Below, one piece after another: positions 54,659 through 62,729 of a stretch of DNA of 64,000 bases (position 1 is its first letter; the number at the start of each line of letters is the position of its first letter). The DNA is from Halopiger goleimassiliensis. GTDB lineage: Archaea; Halobacteriota; Halobacteria; Halobacteriales; Natrialbaceae. Position numbers and translations under genes: made by a program. The notes below the pieces were generated by a model, which was given only the letters and a program-made list of their open reading frames with translations, did not search any database and was not told where the DNA came from. The DNA is taken from assembly GCF_000455345.1 (NCBI RefSeq), contig NZ_HG315690.1:943742-1007741 (forward strand). The letters are read 5' to 3'.

Positions 54659-55816
54659 TTAGCTCGAGGGAGCCTGCCCGTAGATCAGGTTTCGCTGGAT
54701 CTCGTTGGCACCCTCGTAGATGACCGGAATCCGTGCGTCCCGGTAGAGGCGGGCGATCCGGCGTTCGTCCAGGATCGAGCGGCCGCCGTGAAACTGCATT
54801 CCCTGTTCGGTGACGTCGACGGCCGTCTCCGTCGCGCTCGTCTTCGCCAGCGCGGCCCAGTAGCCGGGGTTCTCCCCGTTCTGTACCTTCTCGCAGGCGC
54901 GCCAGGAGAGGGCACGCGCGCGTTCGAAGTCGATGAGCGCGTCCGCGAGTCCGTGCTGGACCGCCTGGAACTCGTTGATCGTCCGACCGAACTCCTCACG
55001 GTCGTGAACGAACTCCCAGGTCTCCTCGATGGCCGCCGCGGCGATGCCGAGGCCGTGGCCCGAGACGACGATCCTCCCCTGGTTGAAAAACTCCGCGAGC
55101 ATCCAGAAGCCCGCGCCCTCGGTGCCGATCAGGTTCGCCTCGGGGATCCGGCAGTCCTCGAGTTCGACGTGAGCCTGCTTCGAGGCGCGCATCGCCATCT
55201 TCTCGGGGATGTGTTCGGCCTCGTAGCCGTCGGCGTCGGTTGGGACGATGAACATCGAGTGGTTGCCGTAGCGGTTGGTCTCGTCGTCGCCCGTCCGCGC
55301 GTAGAGGGTCACCCAGTCGGCCTCGACGCCGTTGCCGATCCAGTACTTCTCGCCGTTTAACACGTACTCGTCGCCGTCCTTCTCGGCGCGAGTCTGCATC
55401 CCCGCGAGGTCGCTGCCGGTCTCCGGTTCGGAGACGGCGAGTCCGGAAATCTGGTCGCCCTCCGCGACCGGGCGGATGTACTCCTCGCACTGCTCGTCGG
55501 AGCCGTACTCGTAGGTGATCTCGCAGCCGAAACTCGCCAGCTGGAGCGTGAGCGCGATGCCGGCGTCGGCCCGGTAGAATTCCTCGGTGAGCGCCAGCAG
55601 TTGCGGGAGGTCGAGACCCCGACCCCCCCACTCCTCGGGGATGTCCTGGCCGACCAAATTCGCCTCCTGGCCGGCCGCCAGTACGTCGTGGGGGTACTCG
55701 CCGGACTGGAACCGTTCCTGCGCGTTGGGTTCGATGTGTTCGCGGGCGAACGCCCGGGCCTCTGCCTTGACGTCGCGAGCGTGATCGGGGACGATGTCGT
55801 CCTCGAGCAGATCCAT
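54659..55816 (-). CDS. Acyl-CoA dehydrogenase
   Basis: 385 residues, complete fold. FAD/acyl-CoA beta domain motifs SGLAVSEPETGSD (near residue 125) and KYWIGNGVEADW (near 155) and the catalytic region YRDARIPVIYEGANEIQRNLIYG at the end are present. Its neighbours are a sensor kinase and a membrane hydrolase, so it is not in a beta-oxidation cluster. It should oxidise an acyl-CoA with transfer to ETF. ATG 55816 (MDLLEDD) was picked over the frame from 55843. Confidence 0.93.
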   Translation of the reverse strand: MDLLEDDIVPDHARDVKAEARAFAREHIEPNAQERFQSGEYPHDVLAAGQEANLVGQDIPEEWGGRGLDLPQLLALTEEFYRADAGIALTLQLASFGCEITYEYGSDEQCEEYIRPVAEGDQISGLAVSEPETGSDLAGMQTRAEKDGDEYVLNGEKYWIGNGVEADWVTLYARTGDDETNRYGNHSMFIVPTDADGYEAEHIPEKMAMRASKQAHVELEDCRIPEANLIGTEGAGFWMLAEFFNQGRIVVSGHGLGIAAAAIEETWEFVHDREEFGRTINEFQAVQHGLADALIDFERARALSWRACEKVQNGENPGYWAALAKTSATETAVDVTEQGMQFHGGRSILDERRIARLYRDARIPVIYEGANEIQRNLIYGQAPSS

Positions 55817-55867
55817 GCACCGGGCCACGGGGGCGAGGCCCAATTAGCCGGTGCCTGCGCTTTGCAG

Positions 55868-56308
55868 TTAGCGAAGCGCCCGCAGGAGTTCCGCTTCGTT
55901 CGCCGCGGTCTCGGCCTGGTGGTCGAGTCGGTGAATGTCCCAGACGACGTCCGTTACGACGTGGACGTAGAGGACGATTCCCGTCAGGATCGACAGCGGG
56001 ACGCTGACGGCGGCGAGCAGGGGAACCACGAGGCCCGCGAGCAGGAGGTGGCTCAACAGCCGCGAGAGGACGCCGACGTCACCGGGCCGGAAGATGCGAT
56101 CCTGTGCCGCGACGGCGGCGGTCGGGTTCCGGAGGCAGAAGCGGACGGCGTCCCAGGTGCCCGTCTTGAGTCGGGCGATGAGGAAGTGATCGAAATCGAT
56201 CGCGACGCCGAGGACGGTCCCGTAGCCGACGAGGACGGCGACCGGGATCGAATACCCCGCGATCGACACCGGCGGCAACGCGAGCACCAACGGGACGGTT
56301 ATCACCAA
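55868..56308 (-). CDS. Membrane-bound metal-dependent hydrolase-like protein, start uncertain
   Basis: 146 residues from the TTG at 56308. Four membrane helices; the conserved DFDHFLIARLKTG and VHVVTDVVWDIHRLDHQ supply the usual Asp/His residues of the YdjM-like hydrolase family. In-frame sequence before the TTG reads IYSTHHALVS, a plausible family N-terminus with two histidines, but no ATG, GTG or TTG precedes it: the codon in the expected position is ATC. Either a shorter protein starts at 56308 or 56305, or an unusual start is used. Compare the related protein at 34886. Confidence 0.7.
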   Translation of the reverse strand: MVITVPLVLALPPVSIAGYSIPVAVLVGYGTVLGVAIDFDHFLIARLKTGTWDAVRFCLRNPTAAVAAQDRIFRPGDVGVLSRLLSHLLLAGLVVPLLAAVSVPLSILTGIVLYVHVVTDVVWDIHRLDHQAETAANEAELLRALR

Positions 56309-56441
56309 CGAGACGAGCGCGTGATGTGTCGAGTAGATCGCGACTCACCCGCTCTCGAGCACCACATCGATCACCAAAACCCTCACGGCGTCGCTTCGTC
56401 GCACCGACGGCAGAGTTCGTCCGATCGAGGGGCGTGGGTCG

Positions 56442-56819
56442 TCACCCCGCGAACCCCGACAACAACCACTCGCCGTCGTCGCCGTCCTCGTCCTGAATGC
56501 TCGGCGCGCTGACGAGGACGAACGCGCTCTCGGCGTCGCCGTTTTTGATCTGGCGCGTCGATTCGGGCGGGATCCACAGCGCGTCGCCGGCCTCCATCGT
56601 CACCGGTTCGTCGTCGACGACGACCGTCGCTTCCCCCTCGATCAGCACGTAGACCTCCTCGTGGTCGTTCTCCGTGTGATCGTGCGGTTTGCTGTTCCAG
56701 CCGGGATCACAGCGAGCGACGGTCACCCCCACCTGCTCGGTCTCGAGCGGGTCCGAGAGGAAGTGCATCGCGCTCGAGACCTGCTCGACGTCCTCGTAGT
56801 TGACCTTCCGGTAGGACAT
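56442..56819 (-). CDS. Cupin-domain protein
   Basis: 125 residues, one conserved beta-barrel cupin. Metal-type motif 1 is KPHDHTENDHEEVYVLIEG at residues 45-63 with three histidines and a glutamate. Motif 2 (GDALWIPPESTRQIKNG) has lost the usual histidine, so metal binding may use three ligands. Such small cupins act as isomerases, decarboxylases or sensors; function not predictable. A TATA-like CGTTTTACCG lies about 28 bases before ATG 56819. The next gene, 56908, is divergent. Confidence 0.85.
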   Translation of the reverse strand: MSYRKVNYEDVEQVSSAMHFLSDPLETEQVGVTVARCDPGWNSKPHDHTENDHEEVYVLIEGEATVVVDDEPVTMEAGDALWIPPESTRQIKNGDAESAFVLVSAPSIQDEDGDDGEWLLSGFAG

Positions 56820-56907
56820 GGTGGCTCGTAGGGCGGAGACCGGTAAAACGATACTGATCGGTCAACACCGCGTGTCCGTTCACAATAACAGAGCGGAAAG
56901 AAACGGA

Positions 56908-57111
56908 ATGTCAGCCGAACGGGAGTCAGACCCGAAGACCGTCGTCACCGTCGTTCTCGTCGCCTTCACAGCGGTCGGAATCGTCGGTGCCGGTCAGACG
57001 GCGGACGCGGGAACCGCCGTCACGTGGCTCTGGATGGGGATCGGCCTGTCCGTGACGTACCTACTGTACGAGATCCGCCTCGCGCTGGAACGGATCGCCG
57101 CGGGTCACTGA
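56908..57111 (+). CDS. Small two-helix membrane protein
   Basis: 67 residues: an acidic N-terminus, then helices at about 12-32 and 40-57 separated by GQTADAGTAV, and a positively charged end. Not recognised. ATG 56908 has a TATA-like ACAATAAC about 25 bases upstream, giving a leaderless message; the frame before it has no conserved sequence. Its stop lies 25 bases before the convergent nikR stop. Confidence 0.62.
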   Translation: MSAERESDPKTVVTVVLVAFTAVGIVGAGQTADAGTAVTWLWMGIGLSVTYLLYEIRLALERIAAGH

Positions 57112-57136
57112 GAAACGACGATCGCGTCAGATTCCC

Positions 57137-57565
57137 TCATCGGCCCTGCGAGATCGGATCGAAGTCGTCGACCGGAATCACCGAGTAGTCGACCGTCAGC
57201 GCGTCCTGAGTCGCGCGGATCTTGCCGACGAACGTCGAGATGTCCTCGAGTTCGCCCTCGAGCACGAACAGTTCCATGCAGTAGTGGTCGCCGACGTGGC
57301 TGTGGAAGTTCGAGGCGACGAGGTCCTCGTGCTCGTGGCGCAGGTGCATCATCCGTTCCTCGACGCTGGTCGTCTCGTAGTCGAAGAGGACGGTGACGAT
57401 CCCCATCAGTTCGCGGTCCTCGAGGCGGGTGTCCTCGAACTCGCCGAGCAGGTTCCGGGACGCCTCGCGGACGACCTCGCTGCGCCCGGTGTAGCCGTGT
57501 TCCTCCGCGAACTGGTCGAGTCGCTCGAGTAACTCGTCCGGCATCGAGACGCTGACGACTGCCAT
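57137..57565 (-). CDS. nikR: Nickel-responsive ribbon-helix-helix regulator NikR
   Basis: 142 residues. Residues 1-45 form a ribbon-helix-helix DNA-binding domain ([33 protein letters not shown]). The C-terminal ACT-like domain carries all four residues that bind nickel in E. coli NikR at matching spacing: His77, His88, His90 and Cys96 ([20 protein letters not shown]). It should repress nickel uptake genes when nickel is plentiful. None lies adjacent; the peptide-type ABC operon at 39598-46060 might be a target, but no NikR operator was found. A TATA-like CTTAATAG sits about 28 bases before the ATG. Confidence 0.9.
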   Translation of the reverse strand: MAVVSVSMPDELLERLDQFAEEHGYTGRSEVVREASRNLLGEFEDTRLEDRELMGIVTVLFDYETTSVEERMMHLRHEHEDLVASNFHSHVGDHYCMELFVLEGELEDISTFVGKIRATQDALTVDYSVIPVDDFDPISQGR

Positions 57566-57663
57566 ATAATAACTCGACGCGACTCAACTATTAAGGCTTA
57601 TCATCACATCCCAGTCCGGCTGAGCCACACGAGGTTTGGGGCTGGGGAACGGATGAGGAGGGT

Positions 57664-58476
57664 ATGTACCTGCCACACCGGACCTGGGAGGAGGTCGCCG
57701 ACTACGTCGAGGACGAGTCGCTGGCGGTCGTTCCCGTCGGCTCGACGGAACAACACGGCCCGCACCTGCCGGAAGGGACCGATCACCTGATCGCCGAGGC
57801 GCTGGCCCGCGAGGCCGCCGACCGGAGCGGCTACCTCTGTACGCCGCCCATCCGGATCGGCGTCAGTTCCCACCACCGTCAGTTCCACGGGACGACGTGG
57901 GTCGACGCCCCGGTGTTCCGGGACTACGTCGAGAGCTTCTCGCGGAACCTCACCTCCCACGGTATCGACCGCATCGTCTACGTCAACGCCCACGGCGGCA
58001 ACGTCGCCCACCTCCGGGAGGTCGGACGACGCCTCCACGAGGACGGCACCGCCTACGCCATCGAGTGGATGTGGGACGAATCGATCCCGGAGGTGATCGA
58101 CGAGGTGTTCGAGACGCCCGGTCCCCACGGCGGCCCGAAGGAGACCGCGATGATCATGCACATCGCGAACGAGCTCGTTCGCGAGGACCGCCTCGAGGAC
58201 GCCCGCGACGGCGGCGCGGTCTTCGACTACGACGCCGAGCGCGTCAACGGCGCGACGACGTTCTACGATTGCATCGAGAACAGCCCCAACGGCGTCTTCG
58301 GCGACCAGACCGAGGCGACCCCCGAGATCGGCGAGCGCCTCTTCGAGGCCGCGACCGACCAGTTGGTCGCGTTACTCGAGTGGCTCGACGACCGCTCCCG
58401 GGCGGAACTGCTGCCGGAGCCACACCTCGAGCCACGGTCCGAGAACAGTCCGGAAAAGGGCGACGAGCGACGGTAG
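57664..58476 (+). CDS. Creatininase-family amidohydrolase (ArfB-like possible)
   Basis: 270 residues. Metal-binding motifs GSTEQHGPHLPEGTDH (near residue 26), YVNAHGGN (near 106) and a later GPHGGPKETAM are typical of the creatininase family. In archaea the family includes the FAPy deformylase ArfB of riboflavin/F420 synthesis, a reasonable alternative to creatininase itself. Active as a zinc/manganese enzyme in the cytoplasm. The gene is monocistronic; ATG 57664 begins MYLPHRTWEEV, a normal family opening. Confidence 0.9.
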   Translation: MYLPHRTWEEVADYVEDESLAVVPVGSTEQHGPHLPEGTDHLIAEALAREAADRSGYLCTPPIRIGVSSHHRQFHGTTWVDAPVFRDYVESFSRNLTSHGIDRIVYVNAHGGNVAHLREVGRRLHEDGTAYAIEWMWDESIPEVIDEVFETPGPHGGPKETAMIMHIANELVREDRLEDARDGGAVFDYDAERVNGATTFYDCIENSPNGVFGDQTEATPEIGERLFEAATDQLVALLEWLDDRSRAELLPEPHLEPRSENSPEKGDERR

Positions 58477-58553
58477 CCTCGTCTCGAGACGCCGGCGAGA
58501 CCGGGCCGACCCAACAGCTATATAATCGACCGGCTATACGTGCCGGCAAGGCG

Positions 58554-59012
58554 GTGCACGACGTGATTCCGACACCACTCCGTTCGGATCGATACCTGCT
58601 CGCCGTATCGTTCGCCTGTTTTGCGGTCGCAGGCCTGACGAACGCGACCGTCGATGCGCTGGCGCCGACGCTCGGAGCGACCGCGCTGGCGGTGGCCGGC
58701 GTCTACTTCGTCGCCACGTACGCGCGCCGGGTCTCCCGACGGACGCTCGTGTCGCTGTCGCTGGCGCTGTGGATCGGCTTCCTGGCCGTCGCCGGCCTGC
58801 ACGCGGTCGGCCTCGAGACCGTCGCCGGAGCGGTCCCGGGACACGCCGAGACGCTGGTCCACTCGCTGACCGCAGTCACCTGGGGAACGCTGCTGATCGC
58901 GGCCTCCACGACGGTGTTCCTTGGCTTTCGCGAGTACGGGTCGACGGTCGGTGCCGACGCGCCGGAAGAACAGGTGCTCGAGGGCGAGTCCTCGGAGTAT
59001 TCGACCCGGTAG
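58554..59012 (+). CDS. Four-helix membrane protein, unknown function
   Basis: 152 residues from GTG 58554 (VHDVIPTPLRSDRYLLAV). Four helices: about 12-33, 36-54, 62-80 and 104-124. The last 25 residues are acidic. A strong TATA-like TATATAATC at 58519-58527 is about 30 bases upstream, so GTG 58554 or GTG 58563 is the start of a leaderless message. No family recognised. Confidence 0.72.
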   Translation: MHDVIPTPLRSDRYLLAVSFACFAVAGLTNATVDALAPTLGATALAVAGVYFVATYARRVSRRTLVSLSLALWIGFLAVAGLHAVGLETVAGAVPGHAETLVHSLTAVTWGTLLIAASTTVFLGFREYGSTVGADAPEEQVLEGESSEYSTR

Positions 59013-59129
59013 TCGGATCACTTTCAGACAGTCGTCCGTTCTCCCACGACCCAACCAATCGATCCCTGTGGAGTCACGACGCCGATCACCCGGGCGGTTT
59101 CGACTCCATACCGCGGACGAAGTGCGTCC

Positions 59130-59798
59130 TTACGCGATCCGGTAGCTGACGGCGATTCCCTCACCCAGCGGGAGGACGACCGTCTCGAAGGCCGGATCCT
59201 CGCCCACTCGGTCGAGGTAGTCGGCGATCCCCCGCGTGTGTTCGTTGGGGTCGTCGGGCGTCGCTCCCTCGGCCCACGCGAGGAGTTTCTCGAACTCGAT
59301 GGGACCCGCGGTGATCGCGTTGTCGGCCACGACGACGCCCCCGACGGGAACCTCGTCGCGGACGGACTCGAAGGCCTCGACGTACCGGTGTTTCTGGTGG
59401 TCGATCAGGACCACGTCGAACGGCCCGTCGTAGTCGTCGATCGTCTCGAGGGCGTCGCCGAGTTCGTACCGGGCGCGGTCGTCGTAGCCGCCTCGAGCCA
59501 TGTAGTCGCGGGCCTGCTCGAGTTCGTCTTCGTCGACCTCCGTGAGAACGATTTCGCCGTCCTCGGGGAGCGCTTCGGCGAACCAGTAGGCGGAGTAGCC
59601 GAAGCCGGAACCGAACTCGAAGATCCGTTCGGCGTCGGCGAGGCGGGCGACCAGCCGAAGCGTCGCGCCGACCTCGGGACCGACGTGGGGGAACCCCTCG
59701 CGTTCGGCGTAGGCGTCCATCTCGGCCAGTACGTCGTCGGGGTCGGGACCGGCCGCCCGGACGAACCGTTCGATCTCGTCCGACAGAACGTCGACCAT
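59130..59798 (-). CDS. O-methyltransferase (caffeoyl-CoA OMT-like)
   Basis: 222 residues, Rossmann SAM methyltransferase. Motif I FEFGSGFGYSAYW is at residues 60-72, motif II includes IVLTEVDEDELEQARDY and DVVLIDHQKHRYVEAFESV has the catalytic Asp that also binds the metal. The type methylates catechol-like or small hydroxyl substrates; in archaea real substrates are unknown. ATG 59798 was chosen over the longer frame. It stands alone. Confidence 0.88.
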   Translation of the reverse strand: MVDVLSDEIERFVRAAGPDPDDVLAEMDAYAEREGFPHVGPEVGATLRLVARLADAERIFEFGSGFGYSAYWFAEALPEDGEIVLTEVDEDELEQARDYMARGGYDDRARYELGDALETIDDYDGPFDVVLIDHQKHRYVEAFESVRDEVPVGGVVVADNAITAGPIEFEKLLAWAEGATPDDPNEHTRGIADYLDRVGEDPAFETVVLPLGEGIAVSYRIA

Positions 59799-60033
59799 AC
59801 CCGATCGGTCACCCGGCAGCCACAAATACCGCTCGCTCGTCACGGGCGGTCCGAGAATCGACGCAGATTCCCCGCCCCCATTAGGCCGGCTTTGACCGCC
59901 GATTCACGGCGGAGAGCGCCGAGAGAACGTGGACGGCGTCCATCGTCCTGACGGCGATATGGTCCCGTTACGGCCGACGGACGGCCCCTGCAGGCGTCTA
60001 TAACTAAGCCGCGGTCATTTTTACGTACTACGC

Positions 60034-61344
60034 ATGGACCGGCCTGGCCAGGGGCCCGACGGAACCGTCGTCGTCCCGGCGATCGACGCCGCCAGCAGCG
60101 TCGCCTGTATGCGATCGCTGGGCCGTCGGGGCATCGACACCATCGGGATCTCCGAGCAACGGCGCGCACCGGGGTTCAGTTCCAGATACGTGGGTGAAAC
60201 GATCAGAGTCGCCGACCCGAGCGCGGATCTCTCGGCCTACGAGGACGCGATCCTCGAACTCGCGCACCGCAGTGACGTCCGGACCGTCATCCCGGTCCGG
60301 GAAGCCGACGTCTACGTGCTCGCCAGGAACTACGACCGCCTGGACGACCTCGTCGCAACGGCGTGGCCGACGCTCGAGCGACTCCGACGTGTGCAGGACC
60401 GTTCTCGACTGTTCGACGCCGCACGATCGGCGGACGTAGCGACCCCGGAGACGAAACCGCTCGACGCCTGGACCGAGTGGGACGACGACGTCATCGTCAA
60501 ACCCCGCTACACCGTCCACGCACCCGAGTACAGTACCGACTTCGACGAGCGACGCGTGAACGAGCGGTCGACCCGGTACGTCCCGGCCGATGCGACGCCC
60601 GACCAGGCCGCGATCGTCGAGGAGATGGGCCACGTGCCACTGGTCCAGGAGTACGTCCCGACGACCGACGAGTACGCCTTCTTCGCGCTGTACGATCGCG
60701 GCGAACCGGTCGCGACCTTCCAGCACCGACAGGAACGGGCCTGGAAGTACGCCGGCGGCCCCAGCGCCTACCGCGAGTCGATCGACGTCCCGGAACTCGA
60801 CGCGGCCGGGCGACGGCTCCTCGGGGAACTCGACTGGCACGGGCTCGCGATGGTGGAGTTCCTGCGTCACCCCGAGACCGGGGAGTTCCTCCTGATGGAA
60901 GTCAACCCACGGTTCTGGACGTCCCTTCCGTTCACCGTCCAGGCCGGCGTCGACTTCCCGTATCTCTACTGGCGTCAGTCGACGGACCGGCCGATCACGA
61001 CCGAACCGAGCTACGAGGTCGGCATCGGCGGCCACCTCCTGCGCGGCGAACTGCTCTACCTCCACAGCATCCTCTCCGAGGAGTATCCGGTCGTCGAACG
61101 CCCGTCGTTTTCGAGGGCCGTCCGCAACGTGCTGACGTCGCTGGCCCGGGAGCCGCGGTTCGACTACGCCGACCTCGACGATCCGCTCCCGTTCCTCCGG
61201 GACAGCCACAACACCGTCCGTCAGTTGTTCGGCGAACGCGACCCCTCTCGAGACGAGAAGCGGCGTCAGGAAAGCGATCCACCGGCGACCCTTGCGCTTC
61301 GGTCGATCGGCGAGACCATTCGAGGGACGATCGACCGCTTCTAA
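60034..61344 (+). CDS. ATP-grasp carboxylate–amine ligase
   Basis: 436 residues. An N-terminal Rossmann-like PVREADVYVLARNYDRL region is followed by an ATP-grasp fold: VIVKPRYTVHAPEYST (lysine of the first ATP site, about residue 150), PLVQEYVPTTDEYAFFAL (near 205), and the metal-binding MEVNPRFWTSLPFTV (near 290). It ligates a carboxylate to an amine, with unknown substrates; homologues exist in many haloarchaea. A TATA-like TCTATAACT lies 30 bases before ATG 60034, so it is leaderless. Confidence 0.9.
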   Translation: MDRPGQGPDGTVVVPAIDAASSVACMRSLGRRGIDTIGISEQRRAPGFSSRYVGETIRVADPSADLSAYEDAILELAHRSDVRTVIPVREADVYVLARNYDRLDDLVATAWPTLERLRRVQDRSRLFDAARSADVATPETKPLDAWTEWDDDVIVKPRYTVHAPEYSTDFDERRVNERSTRYVPADATPDQAAIVEEMGHVPLVQEYVPTTDEYAFFALYDRGEPVATFQHRQERAWKYAGGPSAYRESIDVPELDAAGRRLLGELDWHGLAMVEFLRHPETGEFLLMEVNPRFWTSLPFTVQAGVDFPYLYWRQSTDRPITTEPSYEVGIGGHLLRGELLYLHSILSEEYPVVERPSFSRAVRNVLTSLAREPRFDYADLDDPLPFLRDSHNTVRQLFGERDPSRDEKRRQESDPPATLALRSIGETIRGTIDRF

Positions 61345-61398
61345 CGCCACGACGAGAGGGGACGTTTTTTGACCGTCGGAACCGTCAGTACGACCGAT

Positions 61399-61854
61399 AT
61401 GTCCGGCGAACACGCGCTCGCCGACGCGGTCGACAACCTCGTCTACGAACCCGTACAGGTCCACGACCACGGGATCGATCTGACGGTCAGTGCGATCTAC
61501 GAGGTCGCCTCGCCCGGCCGACTCGACTTCGGCGGCGACGAACTCGAGGACGCCGACCTCGACCCCGTCCCGACGGAGTTGCGGAATCCGGACGACGAGT
61601 ACGGCTGGTGGAACCTCGAGGGCGGCCAGTACGTCCTCCAGCACAACGAGTTCCTCACCGACCTCGAGGAGCCGGTCTCCCTGCAGCCCCGGAACGAACT
61701 CCTGGCCAGGGGTGGTTCCCATCCCTCGATGCTGGTCGCCTCCCACCTGCCGTTGATCCCGCTGTCCGTCGCCGAGGGTGGGCTGCGGATCAAAGAGAAC
61801 GCCCGCGTCTCGACGCTGGTGCCGACGACCCCCTCGCGAGAGCGACTCGAGTGA
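61399..61854 (+). CDS. dCTP deaminase/dUTPase-superfamily-like protein
   Basis: 151 residues. The pattern HDHGIDLTVSAIYEV, YVLQHNEFLTDLEEPVSLQP and LLARGGSHPSMLVASHLPLIPL resembles trimeric dUTPase/dCTP deaminase (beta-barrel with G-x-D-L and a Ser/His loop), as seen in haloarchaeal paralogues. Catalytic residues are not all the standard ones, so enzyme activity is uncertain. The TATA-like CGTTTTTTGA is about 28 bases upstream. It follows the ATP-grasp gene after 54 bases. Confidence 0.65.
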   Translation: MSGEHALADAVDNLVYEPVQVHDHGIDLTVSAIYEVASPGRLDFGGDELEDADLDPVPTELRNPDDEYGWWNLEGGQYVLQHNEFLTDLEEPVSLQPRNELLARGGSHPSMLVASHLPLIPLSVAEGGLRIKENARVSTLVPTTPSRERLE

Positions 61855-61931
61855 CGACTCGGCATCCGATTCGGTCCGTTCGGAGAGCGCAGTGCGAGTA
61901 GCAGGCCGGCGAGAACGAGTCCCCTACTCGG

Positions 61932-62729
61932 CTATCGGCCCTGGAACTCGGGCTCGCGGTCCTCGAGGAAGGCCTCGACGCCTTCGGCGTGATCGTCGGT
62001 GTCGAAGACGATCCCCTGGGCCGTGGCCTCGTCAGTCAGGGCCTGCTCGAGGGACTTGTTCAACCCTTCGCCGACGAGCCGGTTCGCGTGGCGCAGGGCG
62101 ATCGGCGGGCCGGAGACGACCGTCTCGACGAACTCGTCGACGCGCTCGTCGAACTCGTCTTCGGGGTAGACGTGGTTGACCAGGCCGATCTCGTTCGCCC
62201 GGTCGGCCCCGAAGATTTCGCCGGTCAGGACGAGTTCCTTCGCCACGTTCTCGCCGACGATCCGGGGGAGCAGGTAGGAGGTCCCGGCGTCGACGCTCAG
62301 GCCGACCCCCCGGAACACGAAGCCGAACGTCGAGCGGTCGCTCGCCAGCTGGACGTCACAGCCGATCGCGAGGTTCGCGCCCGCGCCGACCGCGGGGCCG
62401 TCGATCGCCGCGACCGTCGGGACGGGGAACTCGACGAGCGTCGTCATCATCTCCTTGGTCCGCTCCTCGAGGCGGCGCGCCCGCTCGTCGGCCGGCTGGT
62501 CTCCCTCGAGGGCCTCGACCATCCGCTGGACGTCGCCGCCGGCCGAGAACGCCCCGCCGGCCCCCTCGACGACGACGCAGCGAGCGTCCGTTCCCCGGAT
62601 CTCCTCGAGGGCCGCGACGAACCCCTCGTGGATCTCCGCGGAGAACGCGTTGCGTCGATCCGGCTGGTTGAGGACGATGCGAGCCACGTGGTCCTCCCGC
62701 TCGAGGAGGACGGCGTCTCCGAGCGCCAT
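61932..62729 (-). CDS. Enoyl-CoA hydratase/isomerase family protein
   Basis: 265 residues, crotonase fold. The oxyanion-hole motifs AFSAGGDVQRM and GPAVGAGANLAIGCDVQLA are present. The glutamate that follows the second motif in hydratases is replaced by Asn (GANLA), and the later catalytic region reads GLSVDAGTSYLLPR with an Asp. This arrangement is seen in PaaG-type isomerases, so isomerisation of a double bond may be more likely than hydration. The start ATG overlaps the preceding acyl-CoA synthetase stop by one base (TAATG), so they form an operon. Confidence 0.9.
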   Translation of the reverse strand: MALGDAVLLEREDHVARIVLNQPDRRNAFSAEIHEGFVAALEEIRGTDARCVVVEGAGGAFSAGGDVQRMVEALEGDQPADERARRLEERTKEMMTTLVEFPVPTVAAIDGPAVGAGANLAIGCDVQLASDRSTFGFVFRGVGLSVDAGTSYLLPRIVGENVAKELVLTGEIFGADRANEIGLVNHVYPEDEFDERVDEFVETVVSGPPIALRHANRLVGEGLNKSLEQALTDEATAQGIVFDTDDHAEGVEAFLEDREPEFQGR

